From the NCBI RefSeq assembly GCF_030812255.1, contig NZ_JAUSSH010000016.1, positions 43,933-107,932 of the forward strand: a stretch of DNA of 64,000 nt, written 5' to 3'. Both the position numbers and the translations under genes were made by a program. The notes beneath the pieces are model-generated. The model searched no databases. It worked only from the letters and a program-made list of their open reading frames with translations, and had not been told where the DNA came from. This stretch comes from Paeniglutamicibacter psychrophenolicus (GTDB lineage Bacteria > Actinomycetota > Actinomycetes > Actinomycetales > Micrococcaceae). Shown one piece after another: positions 42,165-51,210 of this stretch (positions within the stretch are counted from its first letter, which is position 1; each line of letters begins with the position of its first letter).

Positions 42165-43010
42165 ATGACCAACCTTGTATCCCCAGAACTCTCATTCCAT
42201 GACGGCAACTCCATTCCGCAGCTCGGCTACGGGGTGTGGAAGGTTGAGGACGACGTCGCAACCGACGTGGTCGTCCAGGCCTTCGCCGCCGGATACCGCC
42301 ACATCGACACCGCCCGCATCTACGGCAACGAGGAGGGCGTGGGACGCGCCATCGCCGCCACCGACGTGCCGCGCGAGGACATGTTCATCACCACCAAGGT
42401 CTGGAACGCGGACCAGGGCTACGAATCGACGCTGTCGGCCTTCGATGCGTCCATGGAGCGTCTGGGCCTGGAATACCTCGACCTGTACCTGATCCACTGG
42501 CTGCAGCCCAAGCAGGGCAAGTACGTGGACACCTGGAAGGCCCTGATCGAGCTGCAGAAGTCCGGACGCGTGAAATCCATCGGCGTTTGCAACTTCACCG
42601 TCGAGGCGCTCGCCGAGCTCGAGGAAGCCACCGGGGTGCTGCCGGTGATCAACCAGGTCGAAACCCACCCGTACTTCCCGCAGACCGAGCTGCGCGAGTT
42701 CGAAGCCTCCAAGGGGATCCTGCACCAGTCGTGGTCCCCGCTGGGCCAGGGCAGCGAGCTGCTGGCCGACCCGGCACTGGTGGCCATCGCCGAAAAGCAC
42801 AACGCCACCGTCGCGCAGGTCGTCATCGCCTGGCACCTGGCGCTGGGCAACGTGGTGATCCCGAAGTCGGTGACCCCCTCGCGCATCGTGGAGAACCACG
42901 CAGGCCTGGGCGTGACGCTGGATGAGTCGGACATCGCCGCGATCAACGCGCTGGACAAGGGCGCCGCCGGCCGCATTGCCGCCGACCCGGCCGTCAGCGA
43001 CTTCGCCTGA
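42165..43010 (+). CDS. Aldo/keto reductase
   Basis: 281 residues, a full (beta/alpha)8 NADPH-dependent reductase of the AKR5-like group. Seen: GYRHIDTARIYGNEEGVGRAI with catalytic Asp and Tyr, ITTKVW with Lys, YLDLYLIHWLQP with His, and the NADPH-binding VVIPKSVTPSRIVENHA. AKR5 members reduce 2,5-diketo-gluconate, glyoxals or other small ketones and aldehydes. ATG 42165 was chosen (AGGA eight bases upstream, or CAGGAT as a leaderless -10); ATG 42156 adds three residues. Confidence 0.94.
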   Translation: MTNLVSPELSFHDGNSIPQLGYGVWKVEDDVATDVVVQAFAAGYRHIDTARIYGNEEGVGRAIAATDVPREDMFITTKVWNADQGYESTLSAFDASMERLGLEYLDLYLIHWLQPKQGKYVDTWKALIELQKSGRVKSIGVCNFTVEALAELEEATGVLPVINQVETHPYFPQTELREFEASKGILHQSWSPLGQGSELLADPALVAIAEKHNATVAQVVIAWHLALGNVVIPKSVTPSRIVENHAGLGVTLDESDIAAINALDKGAAGRIAADPAVSDFA

Positions 43011-43050
43011 TCCATGATTCCGGCCCCTTCGGGGCCCGAGCACGACCAAC

Positions 43051-43095
43051 GCCGGTGGCCGTGGAGTTCCCCCAAGGAATTCCACGGCCACCGGC
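43051..43095. terminator. Bidirectional terminator, reductase / acetyltransferase
   Basis: GCCGGTGGCCGTGGA (43051-43065) pairs perfectly with TCCACGGCCACCGGC (43081-43095) between convergent genes. A smaller GGCCCC/GGGGCC hairpin is at 43022-43036. Confidence 0.88.
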
Positions 43096-43114
43096 CGTTT
43101 GGGCGGGGACCGGC

Positions 43115-43684
43115 TCAGTCCAGGATTGCCCAGGGGCAGGTGGAGCGGTCGTCGGTGGCGAGCAATCCGGCTGCCCAGTCGTCGCGCAATTGGCCGCGCA
43201 GCGCCGCACCCAGGCGCGCGGTGCCCTCGAACCGGAAGCCCAGCTTCTGGGCGACGCGGGCCGAACCGAGGTTCCCCGCGTACGCGTTCCAGCCGACCCG
43301 CGCCAGGCCGAGCCCCTCGGGCACGGGGGCGAAGGCGAAATCCAGCACGGCATTGCAGGCCTCGGTCAGTAAGCCCCGGCCGCGGAAGTCCGGTGCCATC
43401 CAGTAGCCCAGGTCGGCGGAGCCGTTGGCGACCCGGTAGAGGCCCACGACCCCGGCCAGGGTGCCCGCCGAGCGAATCGTCCAGGTGTGCTCGGTGCCCT
43501 CGGCCCACGTCGTATCGGTGTGCGAGGTGACGTACACCAGGGCGTGTTCGCGCAAATAGGGCACCGGAATCGGCACCCAGTTCTGGATCTCGGGATCCTG
43601 ACAGGCGGCAAAAACCGCCTCGGCATCATCGGGTCCGGGCGGAACCAGCTCCAAGTTCGCGGTGGCCAGCGAGAGTTTTTCCAT
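43115..43684 (-). CDS. GNAT N-acetyltransferase (RimJ/RimL type)
   Basis: 189 residues. The fold reads LELVPPGPDDAEAVFAACQDPEIQNWVPIPVPY, then GVVGLYRVANGSADLGYWMAPDFRGRGLLTEACNAVLDFAF (acetyl-CoA loop R-G-R-G) and LARVGWNAYAGNLGSARVAQKLGFRFEG, as in RimJ/RimL-like enzymes that acetylate N-termini or small amines. TAGTCT stands six bases before ATG 43684, and its TAG is also the stop codon of the upstream MepB gene, so this gene seems to have a leaderless promoter embedded in its neighbour. Confidence 0.92.
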   Translation of the reverse strand: MEKLSLATANLELVPPGPDDAEAVFAACQDPEIQNWVPIPVPYLREHALVYVTSHTDTTWAEGTEHTWTIRSAGTLAGVVGLYRVANGSADLGYWMAPDFRGRGLLTEACNAVLDFAFAPVPEGLGLARVGWNAYAGNLGSARVAQKLGFRFEGTARLGAALRGQLRDDWAAGLLATDDRSTCPWAILD

Positions 43685-43693
43685 GGAAAAAGA

Positions 43694-44197
43694 CTAGCCG
43701 TCCACGATGGTGAAGAAGGCGCGTTGCCAGGCCCACGTGGCCTCCGCGCTCCTGTTCAACCCGGTGTCCCACGGGGTGTAGAGCCGAAACCCGCGTTTTC
43801 CGGGTTTGCCGCCGGTGGCCAGGATGCCGTGGTTGGCCAGATCCGTGGCCGTGAAGGTGAAATACCCGTATCCGTAGGGCACGGAGGCCGCAATGATGAA
43901 ATTCTCGGCCTCGTCGGCGAGCGAGTACGGCCGCGTGGCACCGTTCCCGTCGCGTTTCCACAGGGTCGTGAAGAGGCCCGCCTTCGTGGGCGTCACCTTG
44001 GCCGAGCGGAATACCGTCAGGGTGCCTGCCCCAACGGCTCCCGCCATCACGAAGCTGCAGCCGGCGTAGGCGCGCGCCTCCGGGTTTGGATCGGGGACAT
44101 GGTCCGAAATGCGACCGGCCTCCAGAAAACCGCTGTTTTCCAGGAATCGCGCAAACTCGGGAACGTAGTCTTCGGGATCGGGCGTCGCAGGTGGCAT
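43694..44197 (-). CDS. MepB-family protein
   Basis: 167 residues. TLTVFRSAKVTPTKAGLFTTLWKRDGNGATRPYS, YGYFTFTATDLANHGILATGGKPGKRGFRLYTPWD and the final WAWQRAFF follow MepB of Staphylococcus aureus, a protein of unknown activity in a locus with the MepR regulator and MepA efflux pump. AGGAG lies about nine bases before the ATG. No efflux pump is beside it here. Length is normal for the family. Confidence 0.88.
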   Translation of the reverse strand: MPPATPDPEDYVPEFARFLENSGFLEAGRISDHVPDPNPEARAYAGCSFVMAGAVGAGTLTVFRSAKVTPTKAGLFTTLWKRDGNGATRPYSLADEAENFIIAASVPYGYGYFTFTATDLANHGILATGGKPGKRGFRLYTPWDTGLNRSAEATWAWQRAFFTIVDG

Positions 44198-44252
44198 GAG
44201 GGGTTTCTCCTGGGGCCGCGGGTGTCGTGGGCGCCGTGGTCGTTAACGCTCA

Positions 44253-44282
44253 AGGGCCCGCCACCTGGTGGTGACGGGCCCT
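44253..44282 (-). terminator. tRNA-Thr terminator
   Basis: AGGGCCCG and CACC pair with GGTG and CGGGCCCT. It lies just 3' of the minus-strand tRNA. Confidence 0.8.
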
Positions 44283-44296
44283 CGAACCAAAAAACG

Positions 44297-44369
44297 AGCC
44301 CCCTGCCAGAATCGAACTGGCGACCTTTTCATTACGAGTGAAACGCTCTACCAACTGAGCTAAGGAGGC
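44297..44369 (-). tRNA. tRNA-Thr(CGT)
   Basis: The reverse strand folds with acceptor GCCTCCT/AGGGGGC (one G-T pair), anticodon arm TTTCA-CTCGTAA-TGAAA (anticodon CGT), T-loop TTCGATT and discriminator T. A GTGGTGC/GCACCAC hairpin and TATAAAG lie on the promoter side. Confidence 0.95.
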
Positions 44370-44451
44370 ACCGTGGTGCGCAAGCACCACAAGTGAACAC
44401 TTTATAGGAGTCTATCGGCAGCGGTCAAAACGGCCCGACGCCGATCCTGGC

Positions 44452-46002
44452 TCAGCAGCGCAATCCGTCGGCCGGAACCGTGCCGTCAAGGAAATAGGAT
44501 TCCACGGCGTTGGAGATGCAGCCGTTGGACCGGCCGTAGGCGGTGTGCCCGTGGCCCTCGAAGGTCACCAACGAGGCGGACTCGAGTTGCTCGGCCAGCG
44601 ACTGGCTCCAGGCATACGGGGTGGCGGGGTCCCCGGTGGTGCCAATGACCATGATGGGGGCCGCGCCCTTGGCGGTCAGCTCTCCGGGCTTGCCGGTGGC
44701 CGGGTATTTCCAGTCCTGGCAGCCGACCGGGCCGTAGGCCAGGTACTTGCCGATGGTGGGGGCGGCCTCCGCCAGTGCCTCGGCCTCGGCACGCATGGCC
44801 GGGATGCCGGCATCCATGGGGTAGTCGAGGCAGTTGATGGCGGTGAAGGCGGCGGTCCCGTTGCCGGTGTAGCTGCCATCCGACTCGCGCCCGGCGCTCA
44901 GGTCGGCGAAGTACAAGATGTCATCGACGTTCCCGGCAATCGCGTTGCGCAGTCCCTCGGTGAGCATGGGCCATGTGGAATTGTCGTAGAGCGGGATGAT
45001 GAAGCCGTTGACGAAGTCGATGATCGGGACGCGGCGACCGTCGCTGGAGACCATCGGGTTGGCCTCGACGGAATCGAAGAGCTCCCGCAGCTGGCCCAGG
45101 GCGTCCTCGAGCTCGCCGGTGAACGGGCAGTCCCCGGAATCCAGGCAGTCCTGCATGTAGGCGCGGATCTCGTGCTCGAATCCGACGGCCTGGCCCATGG
45201 TGATTTCGTTGTTGTCCAGCGTGGGGTCCAGGGCCCCGTCCAGCACCAGGCGGCCGACGTTCTGCGGGAAGAGCTGGGCGTAGTGGGCACCCAACGAGGT
45301 GCCGTAGGAGTAGCCCAGGTAGTTCAGTTGCTTGTCCCCGAGCGCCGCGCGCATCACGTCCATGTCGCGGGCCGCGGAAACGGTGTCCACGAAGCCCAGG
45401 GCCTGGCCGGTGCGCTCGGCGCAGAGCGCGGCATACCCGGCGCTGGCCTTGCGCATGGCTGCCAGGCCCTCATCGGTGGTGGCGTCGAATTGCTCCGCGC
45501 GGCTGGCGTCCTGCTCCTCGGGGTTCTCGCATTTCACCGGGGTGGAGGAGCCGACCCCGCGCGGGTCGAAGCCGATGACGTCGAAGCCGCGCTGCAGCTT
45601 CTGTCCGAACATCGTCGGGACCGCGTCGCGGACGATTTCGAGCCCGGAGGCGCCGGGCCCGCCGGGGTTCACCAGCAGGGAACCTGCGGCGTTCTTGGCG
45701 CCGGGGCGCTTGTTCAGCGCCAGGGTCATGGTGTCTCCGCCCGGGTTCGCATAGTCCATCGGAACGCTCAGCTCGGTGCATTGCAGCACCCCGCCGCAGG
45801 ACTTCCAGTCCAGTTCTTGCGCGTAGAACTTCTCCAGGCCGGCCGGGACCGCGTCCACCGGCGCACCGGCGGAAGGCTGGGCTGCCGGCGCGGTGGCCGG
45901 CGCGGGCGCCGGTGCCTCGACGGTGGCCATGGAGCAGGCGCCCAGCAGCAGGGCCAACGACCCCAGGACGGCAATCAGGGACAGGCGGCGGGGTGCTCTC
46001 AT
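44452..46002 (-). CDS. Secreted alpha/beta hydrolase, tripeptidyl-aminopeptidase type
   Basis: 516 residues. A signal peptide with lipobox LLGAC (~22) predicts a lipoprotein outside the membrane. The catalytic part has LLVNPGGPGASG (oxyanion), GVGSSTPVKCENP, the nucleophile motif YLGYSYGTSLG and, in the C-terminal TAP-like domain, VIGTTGDPATPYAWSQ (Asp) and FEGHGHTAYG (His). It resembles the SlpD/Tap proteases of Streptomyces that trim N-terminal tripeptides. Paired Cys residues suggest disulfides. It lies downstream of holB with a 70-base gap. Confidence 0.92.
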   Translation of the reverse strand: MRAPRRLSLIAVLGSLALLLGACSMATVEAPAPAPATAPAAQPSAGAPVDAVPAGLEKFYAQELDWKSCGGVLQCTELSVPMDYANPGGDTMTLALNKRPGAKNAAGSLLVNPGGPGASGLEIVRDAVPTMFGQKLQRGFDVIGFDPRGVGSSTPVKCENPEEQDASRAEQFDATTDEGLAAMRKASAGYAALCAERTGQALGFVDTVSAARDMDVMRAALGDKQLNYLGYSYGTSLGAHYAQLFPQNVGRLVLDGALDPTLDNNEITMGQAVGFEHEIRAYMQDCLDSGDCPFTGELEDALGQLRELFDSVEANPMVSSDGRRVPIIDFVNGFIIPLYDNSTWPMLTEGLRNAIAGNVDDILYFADLSAGRESDGSYTGNGTAAFTAINCLDYPMDAGIPAMRAEAEALAEAAPTIGKYLAYGPVGCQDWKYPATGKPGELTAKGAAPIMVIGTTGDPATPYAWSQSLAEQLESASLVTFEGHGHTAYGRSNGCISNAVESYFLDGTVPADGLRC

Positions 46003-46074
46003 GCAGGCTTCGGGCTCCTTGGTGGCGGATCTGGGATCTCGGGGCGGGACAGGTGGGTAAAGACGAAGACGACG

Positions 46075-47223
46075 CTACTTGGCCGGGCGCAACGCAACCA
46101 TCATGGCCTCCATGGCCAGCAACGGGGCCACGTTGGCGCCGATGCGCGCGCGGGCCTCTGCGATCGCGTCGATCTTCGCCACCGTGGCCTCGGGCCGCGA
46201 CGCGTTGGCGTAGGCGTGCAGGTTGTCGCTGAGGTACTCGTTGACCAGCTCGGTGCCGCTCTTGAGCTGCAGCAGCAGCACGTCGCGGAAGAACGTGGTC
46301 AGGTCGATCAGCGAGCGGTCCAGCGCATCATGGGTGGAGCGCCGGGCGCGGCGCTTGGCGTTTTCCTCCAGGGCCTTGAACTGGCTGCGTTGCTGGGCCG
46401 GGATGGGCGAATCGGCATCCATGCCCAGCGCGGTGCGCAGCGCCGCGGCTTCGCTCTCGGCACGTTCGGTGGACGAGGCGGTGGCTTCTGCGGTGGACAG
46501 TTCCACCAGCTCGGCCGCGGCCATGACGGCGTCGGAGACCGAGCGGATGCGCAGCGGCATGCGCACGGTCCGGTCCCGGCGGCGGCGGGCCTCCTCGTCG
46601 CGGGCCAGCCGGCGGGCAATGCCGATGTGCGACTGGGACACCCGGGCGGCGAAGTCGGCCTGTTCGGCGGTGAGCCCGTCGCGGCGCACCAGCAGCTCAG
46701 CGACCGCCTGGCGGGTGGGCACCGCCAGGGAGACCGAGCGGCAGCGCGAGCGGATGGTCACCAAGACGTCGGCCGGGGACGGGGCACAGAGGATCCAGAT
46801 GGTGTGCGGGGGCGGCTCCTCGATGGACTTGAGCAGCACGTTGGTGGTGCGCTCGGTCATCCGGTCCGCATCCTCCACGATGATCACCCGCCAGGGCGCG
46901 GTGGAGGGCCGGTCCTGGGCCTTGGTGATCAGTGTCCGGACGTCCTCGATCTGGTAGTTGACCTTCTCGGTGGCGATCAGCGCGACATCGGGGTGCGTTC
47001 CGGCCAGCACCGTCACGCAGGCCTTGCATTGCCCGCAGCCGCGCTGCGCCGGATCGGGCAGCTGGCATTGCAGGGCCGCGGCGAAGGCGCGGGCCGCGTT
47101 CGAGCGCCCGGAGCCCGGGGGACCGGTGAACAGCCATGCGTGCGCCGGGTTGCCCTCGGCGACCGCGCGGCGCAGCGCGGTGATGGCCTTGTCCTGCCCC
47201 GGCAAGTCGTCCCAGACGTCCAT
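46075..47223 (-). CDS. holB: DNA polymerase III delta' subunit
   Basis: 382 residues of the clamp-loader AAA+ family. Seen: WLFTGPPGSGRSNAARAFA (Walker A variant), the zinc module CGQCKACVTVLAGTHPD, VIIVEDADRMTERTTNVLLKSIEEPPPHTIWILCA (sensor and Walker B region) and RSRCRSVSL (SRC motif with the Arg finger position). It loads the sliding clamp during replication. The start lies two bases after the tmk stop, the standard tmk-holB operon. Confidence 0.95.
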   Translation of the reverse strand: MDVWDDLPGQDKAITALRRAVAEGNPAHAWLFTGPPGSGRSNAARAFAAALQCQLPDPAQRGCGQCKACVTVLAGTHPDVALIATEKVNYQIEDVRTLITKAQDRPSTAPWRVIIVEDADRMTERTTNVLLKSIEEPPPHTIWILCAPSPADVLVTIRSRCRSVSLAVPTRQAVAELLVRRDGLTAEQADFAARVSQSHIGIARRLARDEEARRRRDRTVRMPLRIRSVSDAVMAAAELVELSTAEATASSTERAESEAAALRTALGMDADSPIPAQQRSQFKALEENAKRRARRSTHDALDRSLIDLTTFFRDVLLLQLKSGTELVNEYLSDNLHAYANASRPEATVAKIDAIAEARARIGANVAPLLAMEAMMVALRPAK

Positions 47224-47225
47224 GG

Positions 47226-47900
47226 CTAGGCTTCGTTCCCGTCCAACAGGCCCCGCACGGCGGCGGAAATGGCGGAGGCCAGCGAGGAAACCCCGGTGGC
47301 GGCATCCAGCACCAGGTAGCGGTCCGGTTCGCGGGCCGCGAAGCGCACGAAGGCGTCGCGGATCCGGGAGTGGAACTCGTCGGGCTCGGATTCCAGGCGG
47401 TCCTCGACCACCGGGGCTCCGTCGGCACCGGTGGTGCGCCGGGAGCGCCCGTCGGCCGGCGCCACATCCAGCAGCACCGTCAGATCCGGGACCAGTCCGC
47501 CGGTGGCAAAGTCGTTGATGGAGCGCACCGCATCCTCGCCGAGCTCCCGGCCGACGCCCTGGTAGGCCAGGGAGGAATCGACGTACCTGTCGCAGACGAC
47601 CATGGTGCCCGATTCAAGGGCCGGGCGGATGACCTGCTCGACGTGGGCAGCGCGGGCAGCGGCATACATCAGCGCCTCGGTGCGTGCATCGACGGTGCCC
47701 TGCCCGTGGTCGAGGACCAGGGAGCGCAGCTTCTCGCCGATCTGCGTGCCGCCGGGCTCGCGCGTGTGCAGCACCGTGTGGCCGGACGCGCGCAGGGCGT
47801 CGGCCAGCAGGGCGGCCTGGGTGGACTTTCCGGCACCGTCACCGCCCTCGAAGACGATGAAGCGGCCGGCGATCTCGGGATTCAGCTGCGTGTCACTCAC
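47226..47900 (-). CDS. tmk: Thymidylate kinase
   Basis: 224 residues converting dTMP to dTDP. Seen: RFIVFEGGDGAGKSTQAALLA (P-loop), TREPGGTQIGEKLRSLVLD (DRX-type loop), CDRYVDSSLAYQGVGRELG and VLLDVAPADGRSR. GTG 47900 is chosen because TAGGCT (47908-47913 on the minus strand) is seven bases before it; the protein then begins MSDTQLNPEIAGRF. The open frame extends much further (to 48104) but would overlap the divergent cystathionine synthase gene. Confidence 0.94.
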   Translation of the reverse strand: MSDTQLNPEIAGRFIVFEGGDGAGKSTQAALLADALRASGHTVLHTREPGGTQIGEKLRSLVLDHGQGTVDARTEALMYAAARAAHVEQVIRPALESGTMVVCDRYVDSSLAYQGVGRELGEDAVRSINDFATGGLVPDLTVLLDVAPADGRSRRTTGADGAPVVEDRLESEPDEFHSRIRDAFVRFAAREPDRYLVLDAATGVSSLASAISAAVRGLLDGNEA

Positions 47901-48006
47901 GGCCACTAGCCTATCTGCCCCGGGCACCGGGTTCCCCATCGGCGAACCCGCACGGTGCGCGTCACCAAGCCGGGAATCGGAAGGGCCAGGGAGTAACCTG
48001 AAAAAC

Positions 48007-49152
48007 ATGACTCGCCCCGCTTCCGCGCCGTGGGCCCCGGACACCGTCGTGGTGGCCGCCGGACGCCCGCCGCACGCCATTGACCAGCCCGTGAACCCGC
48101 CCATCGTGCTTTCCTCGACCTTCCACTCGCTGGGGGCTCCGGGAGCCGGGGAGAAGGTCTACGGCCGCTTCACCAACCCGACCTGGGACCCGTTGGAGGA
48201 GACCATCGCCACCCTCGAAGGGTGCGAGCTGCCGGCGCTGGCCTATGCCTCGGGCATGGCCGCGGTGGCCGCGGCGCTTTCGCTGCTGCCGGTCGGCGGC
48301 ACCATCGTGATCCCGGCCCACGCCTACAACGGCTCGCTCTCCCTGGTCGCCGAGCTGCAGGGGACCCTGGGGCTCACGGTGCGCCACGTGGACCTGGCCG
48401 ACACCGAGGCCGCGATCGCCGCCCTTGCCGGGGCCGACATGGCCTGGCTGGAATCGCCCACCAACCCGATGCTGGAGGTCGCCGACCTGCCGGTGCTGCT
48501 GGCTGCCGCCCGCACCGCGGGCGTGCTGACCGTGGTGGACAACACCTTCTCCACCCCGCTGCGCCAGCGTCCGCTGGCGAAGGGCGCCGACGTGGTGGTG
48601 CATTCGGCCACCAAGTACATGGGCGGCCACTCGGATGTGGTCCTGGGTGCCGTGGTGACCGGAAACCCGGAGCTGCGCACCCGCCTGCACACCATGCGGA
48701 CCCTGCACGGGGCAATCCCCGGGCCCTTCGAGGCCTGGCTGACACTGCGCGGCATCCGCACCATGGCCCTGCGCCTGGACCGGGCCGAGGCCAACGCGAT
48801 GGAGCTGGCCGTGCGCCTGTCCTCCCACCCGGCGGTGGCCAGGGTGCGCTACCCGGGGCTGCCGACCGATCCCGGGCACCAGCGGGCCGCGGCGCAGCTT
48901 GACGGGTTCGGGGCGATCCTGTGCCTCGAGGTCGAAGGCGGCGCGGACGCGGCCGACGCCATGCTCGCACGGCTGGAATTGTGGACCCCGGCAACCTCGC
49001 TGGGCGGGGTCGAGTCACTGGCCGAGCGGCGCCGGCGCCACCAGGGGGAACCGGATACGGTCCCGGAGAACCTGGTGCGCCTGAGTGTCGGAATCGAAAA
49101 CATCGAGGACTTGCACGCCGACCTCGTCGCCGCGCTGGGTGTTGGCGGCTAA
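48007..49152 (+). CDS. metB: Cystathionine gamma-synthase-type PLP enzyme
   Basis: 381 residues of the Cys/Met metabolism PLP family. Seen: GRFTNPTWDPLEETIATLEG, SGMAAVAAALSLLP, WLESPTNPMLEV, the PLP-lysine loop VVVHSATKYMGGHSDVVLGAVV and the C-terminal TSLGGVESLAERR. It most likely condenses O-acyl-homoserine with cysteine to cystathionine; cystathionine gamma-lyase or methionine lyase cannot be excluded on motif alone. TAACCT seven bases before the ATG marks a leaderless start. Confidence 0.88.
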   Translation: MTRPASAPWAPDTVVVAAGRPPHAIDQPVNPPIVLSSTFHSLGAPGAGEKVYGRFTNPTWDPLEETIATLEGCELPALAYASGMAAVAAALSLLPVGGTIVIPAHAYNGSLSLVAELQGTLGLTVRHVDLADTEAAIAALAGADMAWLESPTNPMLEVADLPVLLAAARTAGVLTVVDNTFSTPLRQRPLAKGADVVVHSATKYMGGHSDVVLGAVVTGNPELRTRLHTMRTLHGAIPGPFEAWLTLRGIRTMALRLDRAEANAMELAVRLSSHPAVARVRYPGLPTDPGHQRAAAQLDGFGAILCLEVEGGADAADAMLARLELWTPATSLGGVESLAERRRRHQGEPDTVPENLVRLSVGIENIEDLHADLVAALGVGG

Positions 49153-49162
49153 GCTGATTCCC

Positions 49163-49468
49163 ATGGTCTACGCGCACTTGTTTGAGTACTATCTCCTGTT
49201 TGCCCTTGGCATCGTTGCCGCGGTGCTGGCCCTGGTGGCGCTCATTGACGCCGTGCGGCACCCGGCCGCCAACTACCAGCGCGAAAACAAGCGCTCCAAG
49301 CCGTTCTGGATGGGCATGACCGCCGCCGCAACCCTGGTCTGCGTGCTCTCGGTGCTCTCCGGCGGCGGCGGCGGGATCTTCCAGCTCATCGGCGCCTGCA
49401 TCGCCTGCGTGTACCTGGCGGACGTCAAGCCGGCGGTGTCCGGCAAGGGCGGCTACTACAACTACTGA
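49163..49468 (+). CDS. DUF2516-family membrane protein
   Basis: 101 residues with two or three hydrophobic segments (YYLLFALGIVAAVLALVALIDAVRHPA, FWMGMTAAATLVCVLSVLS and FQLIGACIACVYLADVKPAV), matching DUF2516 proteins of actinobacteria. Function unknown. TAAGCT lies seven bases before ATG 49163. It follows metB by 10 bases but probably has its own promoter. Confidence 0.88.
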   Translation: MVYAHLFEYYLLFALGIVAAVLALVALIDAVRHPAANYQRENKRSKPFWMGMTAAATLVCVLSVLSGGGGGIFQLIGACIACVYLADVKPAVSGKGGYYNY

Positions 49469-49508
49469 GCATTCGGCGGGTTCCGCACCCGCCGCACCGG
49501 TGCCTCGA

Positions 49509-49549
49509 ACGCGGCCGGCACGCCCCTCGCGGGAGCATGCCGGCCGCGT
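49509..49549. terminator. Terminator after the DUF2516 gene
   Basis: ACGCGGCCGGCA (49509-49520) pairs with TGCCGGCCGCGT (49538-49549), between convergent genes. Confidence 0.82.
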
Positions 49550-49572
49550 TTCCCGGTTTCGGGTGCTCGCGG

Positions 49573-51210
49573 CTAGCGCGGCGTGTCCGCATCCAGCTCG
49601 ATGGCCTCGACCCGTTCCCCGGGCCCGGCCAGCAGCAGCACCCGTGCGGCCTCCAGGCCTTCCAGTGCCGGCAGCACCGCCTCGAGGGCCGGGGTGGCGC
49701 CGTCCGCACGCGGCAGCACCGTGACCACGGCGCCGGTGTGCGCCGCGATGGCCGTGGCCAGGTCCCGGGCGTTGGCTCCGGCGACCAGCAGCACCTCCCC
49801 GATGGCCGGTGCCTGTTCCCTGGCGGGCGCCGGGGCCGCGGCACGGTCGTGCCGCCACAGCGCGAAGTGGTACCCGGCCACCAGCCCGGTGGCCACCAGC
49901 AGGCCCAGGGGCGCGCGGACGCGTTCGAGCAGGCCCGTGCCGCCGGCGTCCCCGAGCATGAACTCGAAGAGCCGGAAGCCGATCACCAGCAGCGTGACCA
50001 GGGCGACCACGGCGCTGATCCCGAAGACCAGCACCAGGTAGATCCGCCGGCCGTGCGGTTCCGCCGGACGGGTCGGACGCCAGGCGAACCACCACAGCGG
50101 CCCTCCGATGGCCAGGGAGCTCAGGCCCGCCAGCAGCAGCACCGTGGCGTCGGTGCCGCCCAGCCGCGTGGTGCCCGTGGCCAGGGCGGCATTGATGACG
50201 ACCCCGATCCCCGAGGCGGCGGCGGCCAGGGCGATCCCGGAGACCGCCAGCTGCGCCGCGGCCGGGACCGGCTCGGGCCGGGCCCGCGCGATCCGGGCGT
50301 GGTACAGCCAGGACAGCGTGCCAAGCAGCGCGGCGGCCAGCGCCTCGGGCGCCGGTTCCAGGATCGCCGGCACCGGGTCGGTGCGATCCAGGCCTAGGCG
50401 AAGCAGCACGTAGAGCAGCACCCCGGCCCCGCCCAGGGCCAGGAGCGCGGACCCGGCGACTCCGATCGCCACCAGCCCCACGCCGGCCAGCTTGGTGTGC
50501 AGCCCGCGGGCGCCCTCGCGAACCCAGTGCCACCACCAGATCAGGATGCCCCCGGCGGCCCACACCATCAGGCCGAGCCCGGGTCGCCACCACGAAACCC
50601 CGACGGCGGCCAGTTCCCCGTCGGTCCCCAACGCACGCTCGAAGAGCACGGCCAGCGCGTTGGTGCCGGCGCCCAGGCCGATCGCCAGGCCCAGGACGGT
50701 GCCCAGCACGAGCGGGACCTTCGCCAATGCCTCCGGGCCCCGGCCGCGGTGCCCCAGGATCCACCGGTGCCACACCCAGACCCCCGCCCAGGCCAGGGCC
50801 TGGGCCAGGGAGGACTTCCAGGAACCGGAGTCCCCGCCGGCCAGTGAGGCCAGGGCGCCGATGCCGAAGCTGGTCGCGGTCACCAGGGAGGTCATGTACA
50901 TGGCCGAGACGTAGATGCCCCAGGCCGTGGCGCGGCGTTCGGCCGGATCCGCCAGCATGCGCCAGGAGGCCCAGAACACCACGGCACCCAGCGGCCCGCC
51001 AACCAGGGTCAGGGCCAGCCAAAGCGCCAGCGACGAGGAATCATTGAACGCGATCGTCTCGGACGCGGTGAACAACCTGTCCAGCAGCCCGCCGACGCCG
51101 GAGGCGGTCAGGGACACCAGGGTGAAGAGGAGGGCAAAGAGGATGATGCGGCGCAGCGTGCCCAGGGCGGGGGCGCTGGGGCGGCTGGTCGCCGCGGCGG
51201 GGGCGCTCAT
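49573..51210 (-). CDS. Polytopic membrane protein with DUF5671-like repeats
   Basis: 545 residues with about a dozen predicted helices. Repeating units of the form RRATAWGIYVSAMYMTSLVTATSFGIGALASL and WLYHARIARARPEP..AAQLAVSGIALAAAASGIGVVI recall DUF5671, found in multi-copy membrane proteins of unknown role. The last ~90 residues are soluble (EVLLVAGANARDLATAIAAHTGAVVTVLPRAD ... LLLAGPGERVEAIELD) and look like a small alpha/beta domain. The start overlaps the stop of the upstream gene by ATGA. Confidence 0.8.
   Translation of the reverse strand: MSAPAAATSRPSAPALGTLRRIILFALLFTLVSLTASGVGGLLDRLFTASETIAFNDSSSLALWLALTLVGGPLGAVVFWASWRMLADPAERRATAWGIYVSAMYMTSLVTATSFGIGALASLAGGDSGSWKSSLAQALAWAGVWVWHRWILGHRGRGPEALAKVPLVLGTVLGLAIGLGAGTNALAVLFERALGTDGELAAVGVSWWRPGLGLMVWAAGGILIWWWHWVREGARGLHTKLAGVGLVAIGVAGSALLALGGAGVLLYVLLRLGLDRTDPVPAILEPAPEALAAALLGTLSWLYHARIARARPEPVPAAAQLAVSGIALAAAASGIGVVINAALATGTTRLGGTDATVLLLAGLSSLAIGGPLWWFAWRPTRPAEPHGRRIYLVLVFGISAVVALVTLLVIGFRLFEFMLGDAGGTGLLERVRAPLGLLVATGLVAGYHFALWRHDRAAAPAPAREQAPAIGEVLLVAGANARDLATAIAAHTGAVVTVLPRADGATPALEAVLPALEGLEAARVLLLAGPGERVEAIELDADTPR

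Noticed and set aside
44545..47229. 894-residue plus-strand open frame across the peptidase and holB genes
   Set aside because: It is the antisense shadow of two well-supported genes and contains only Gly/Val/Arg/Asp-rich text without domains.
47901..48104. Long N-terminal extension of thymidylate kinase
   Set aside because: It overlaps the divergent metB start and promoter; the leaderless GTG 47900 gives the standard N-terminus.
48374..51022. 882-residue minus-strand open frame
   Set aside because: Composition is Gly/Arg/Pro/Ala only; it overlaps metB and the DUF5671-like gene in another frame. High GC produces such frames.
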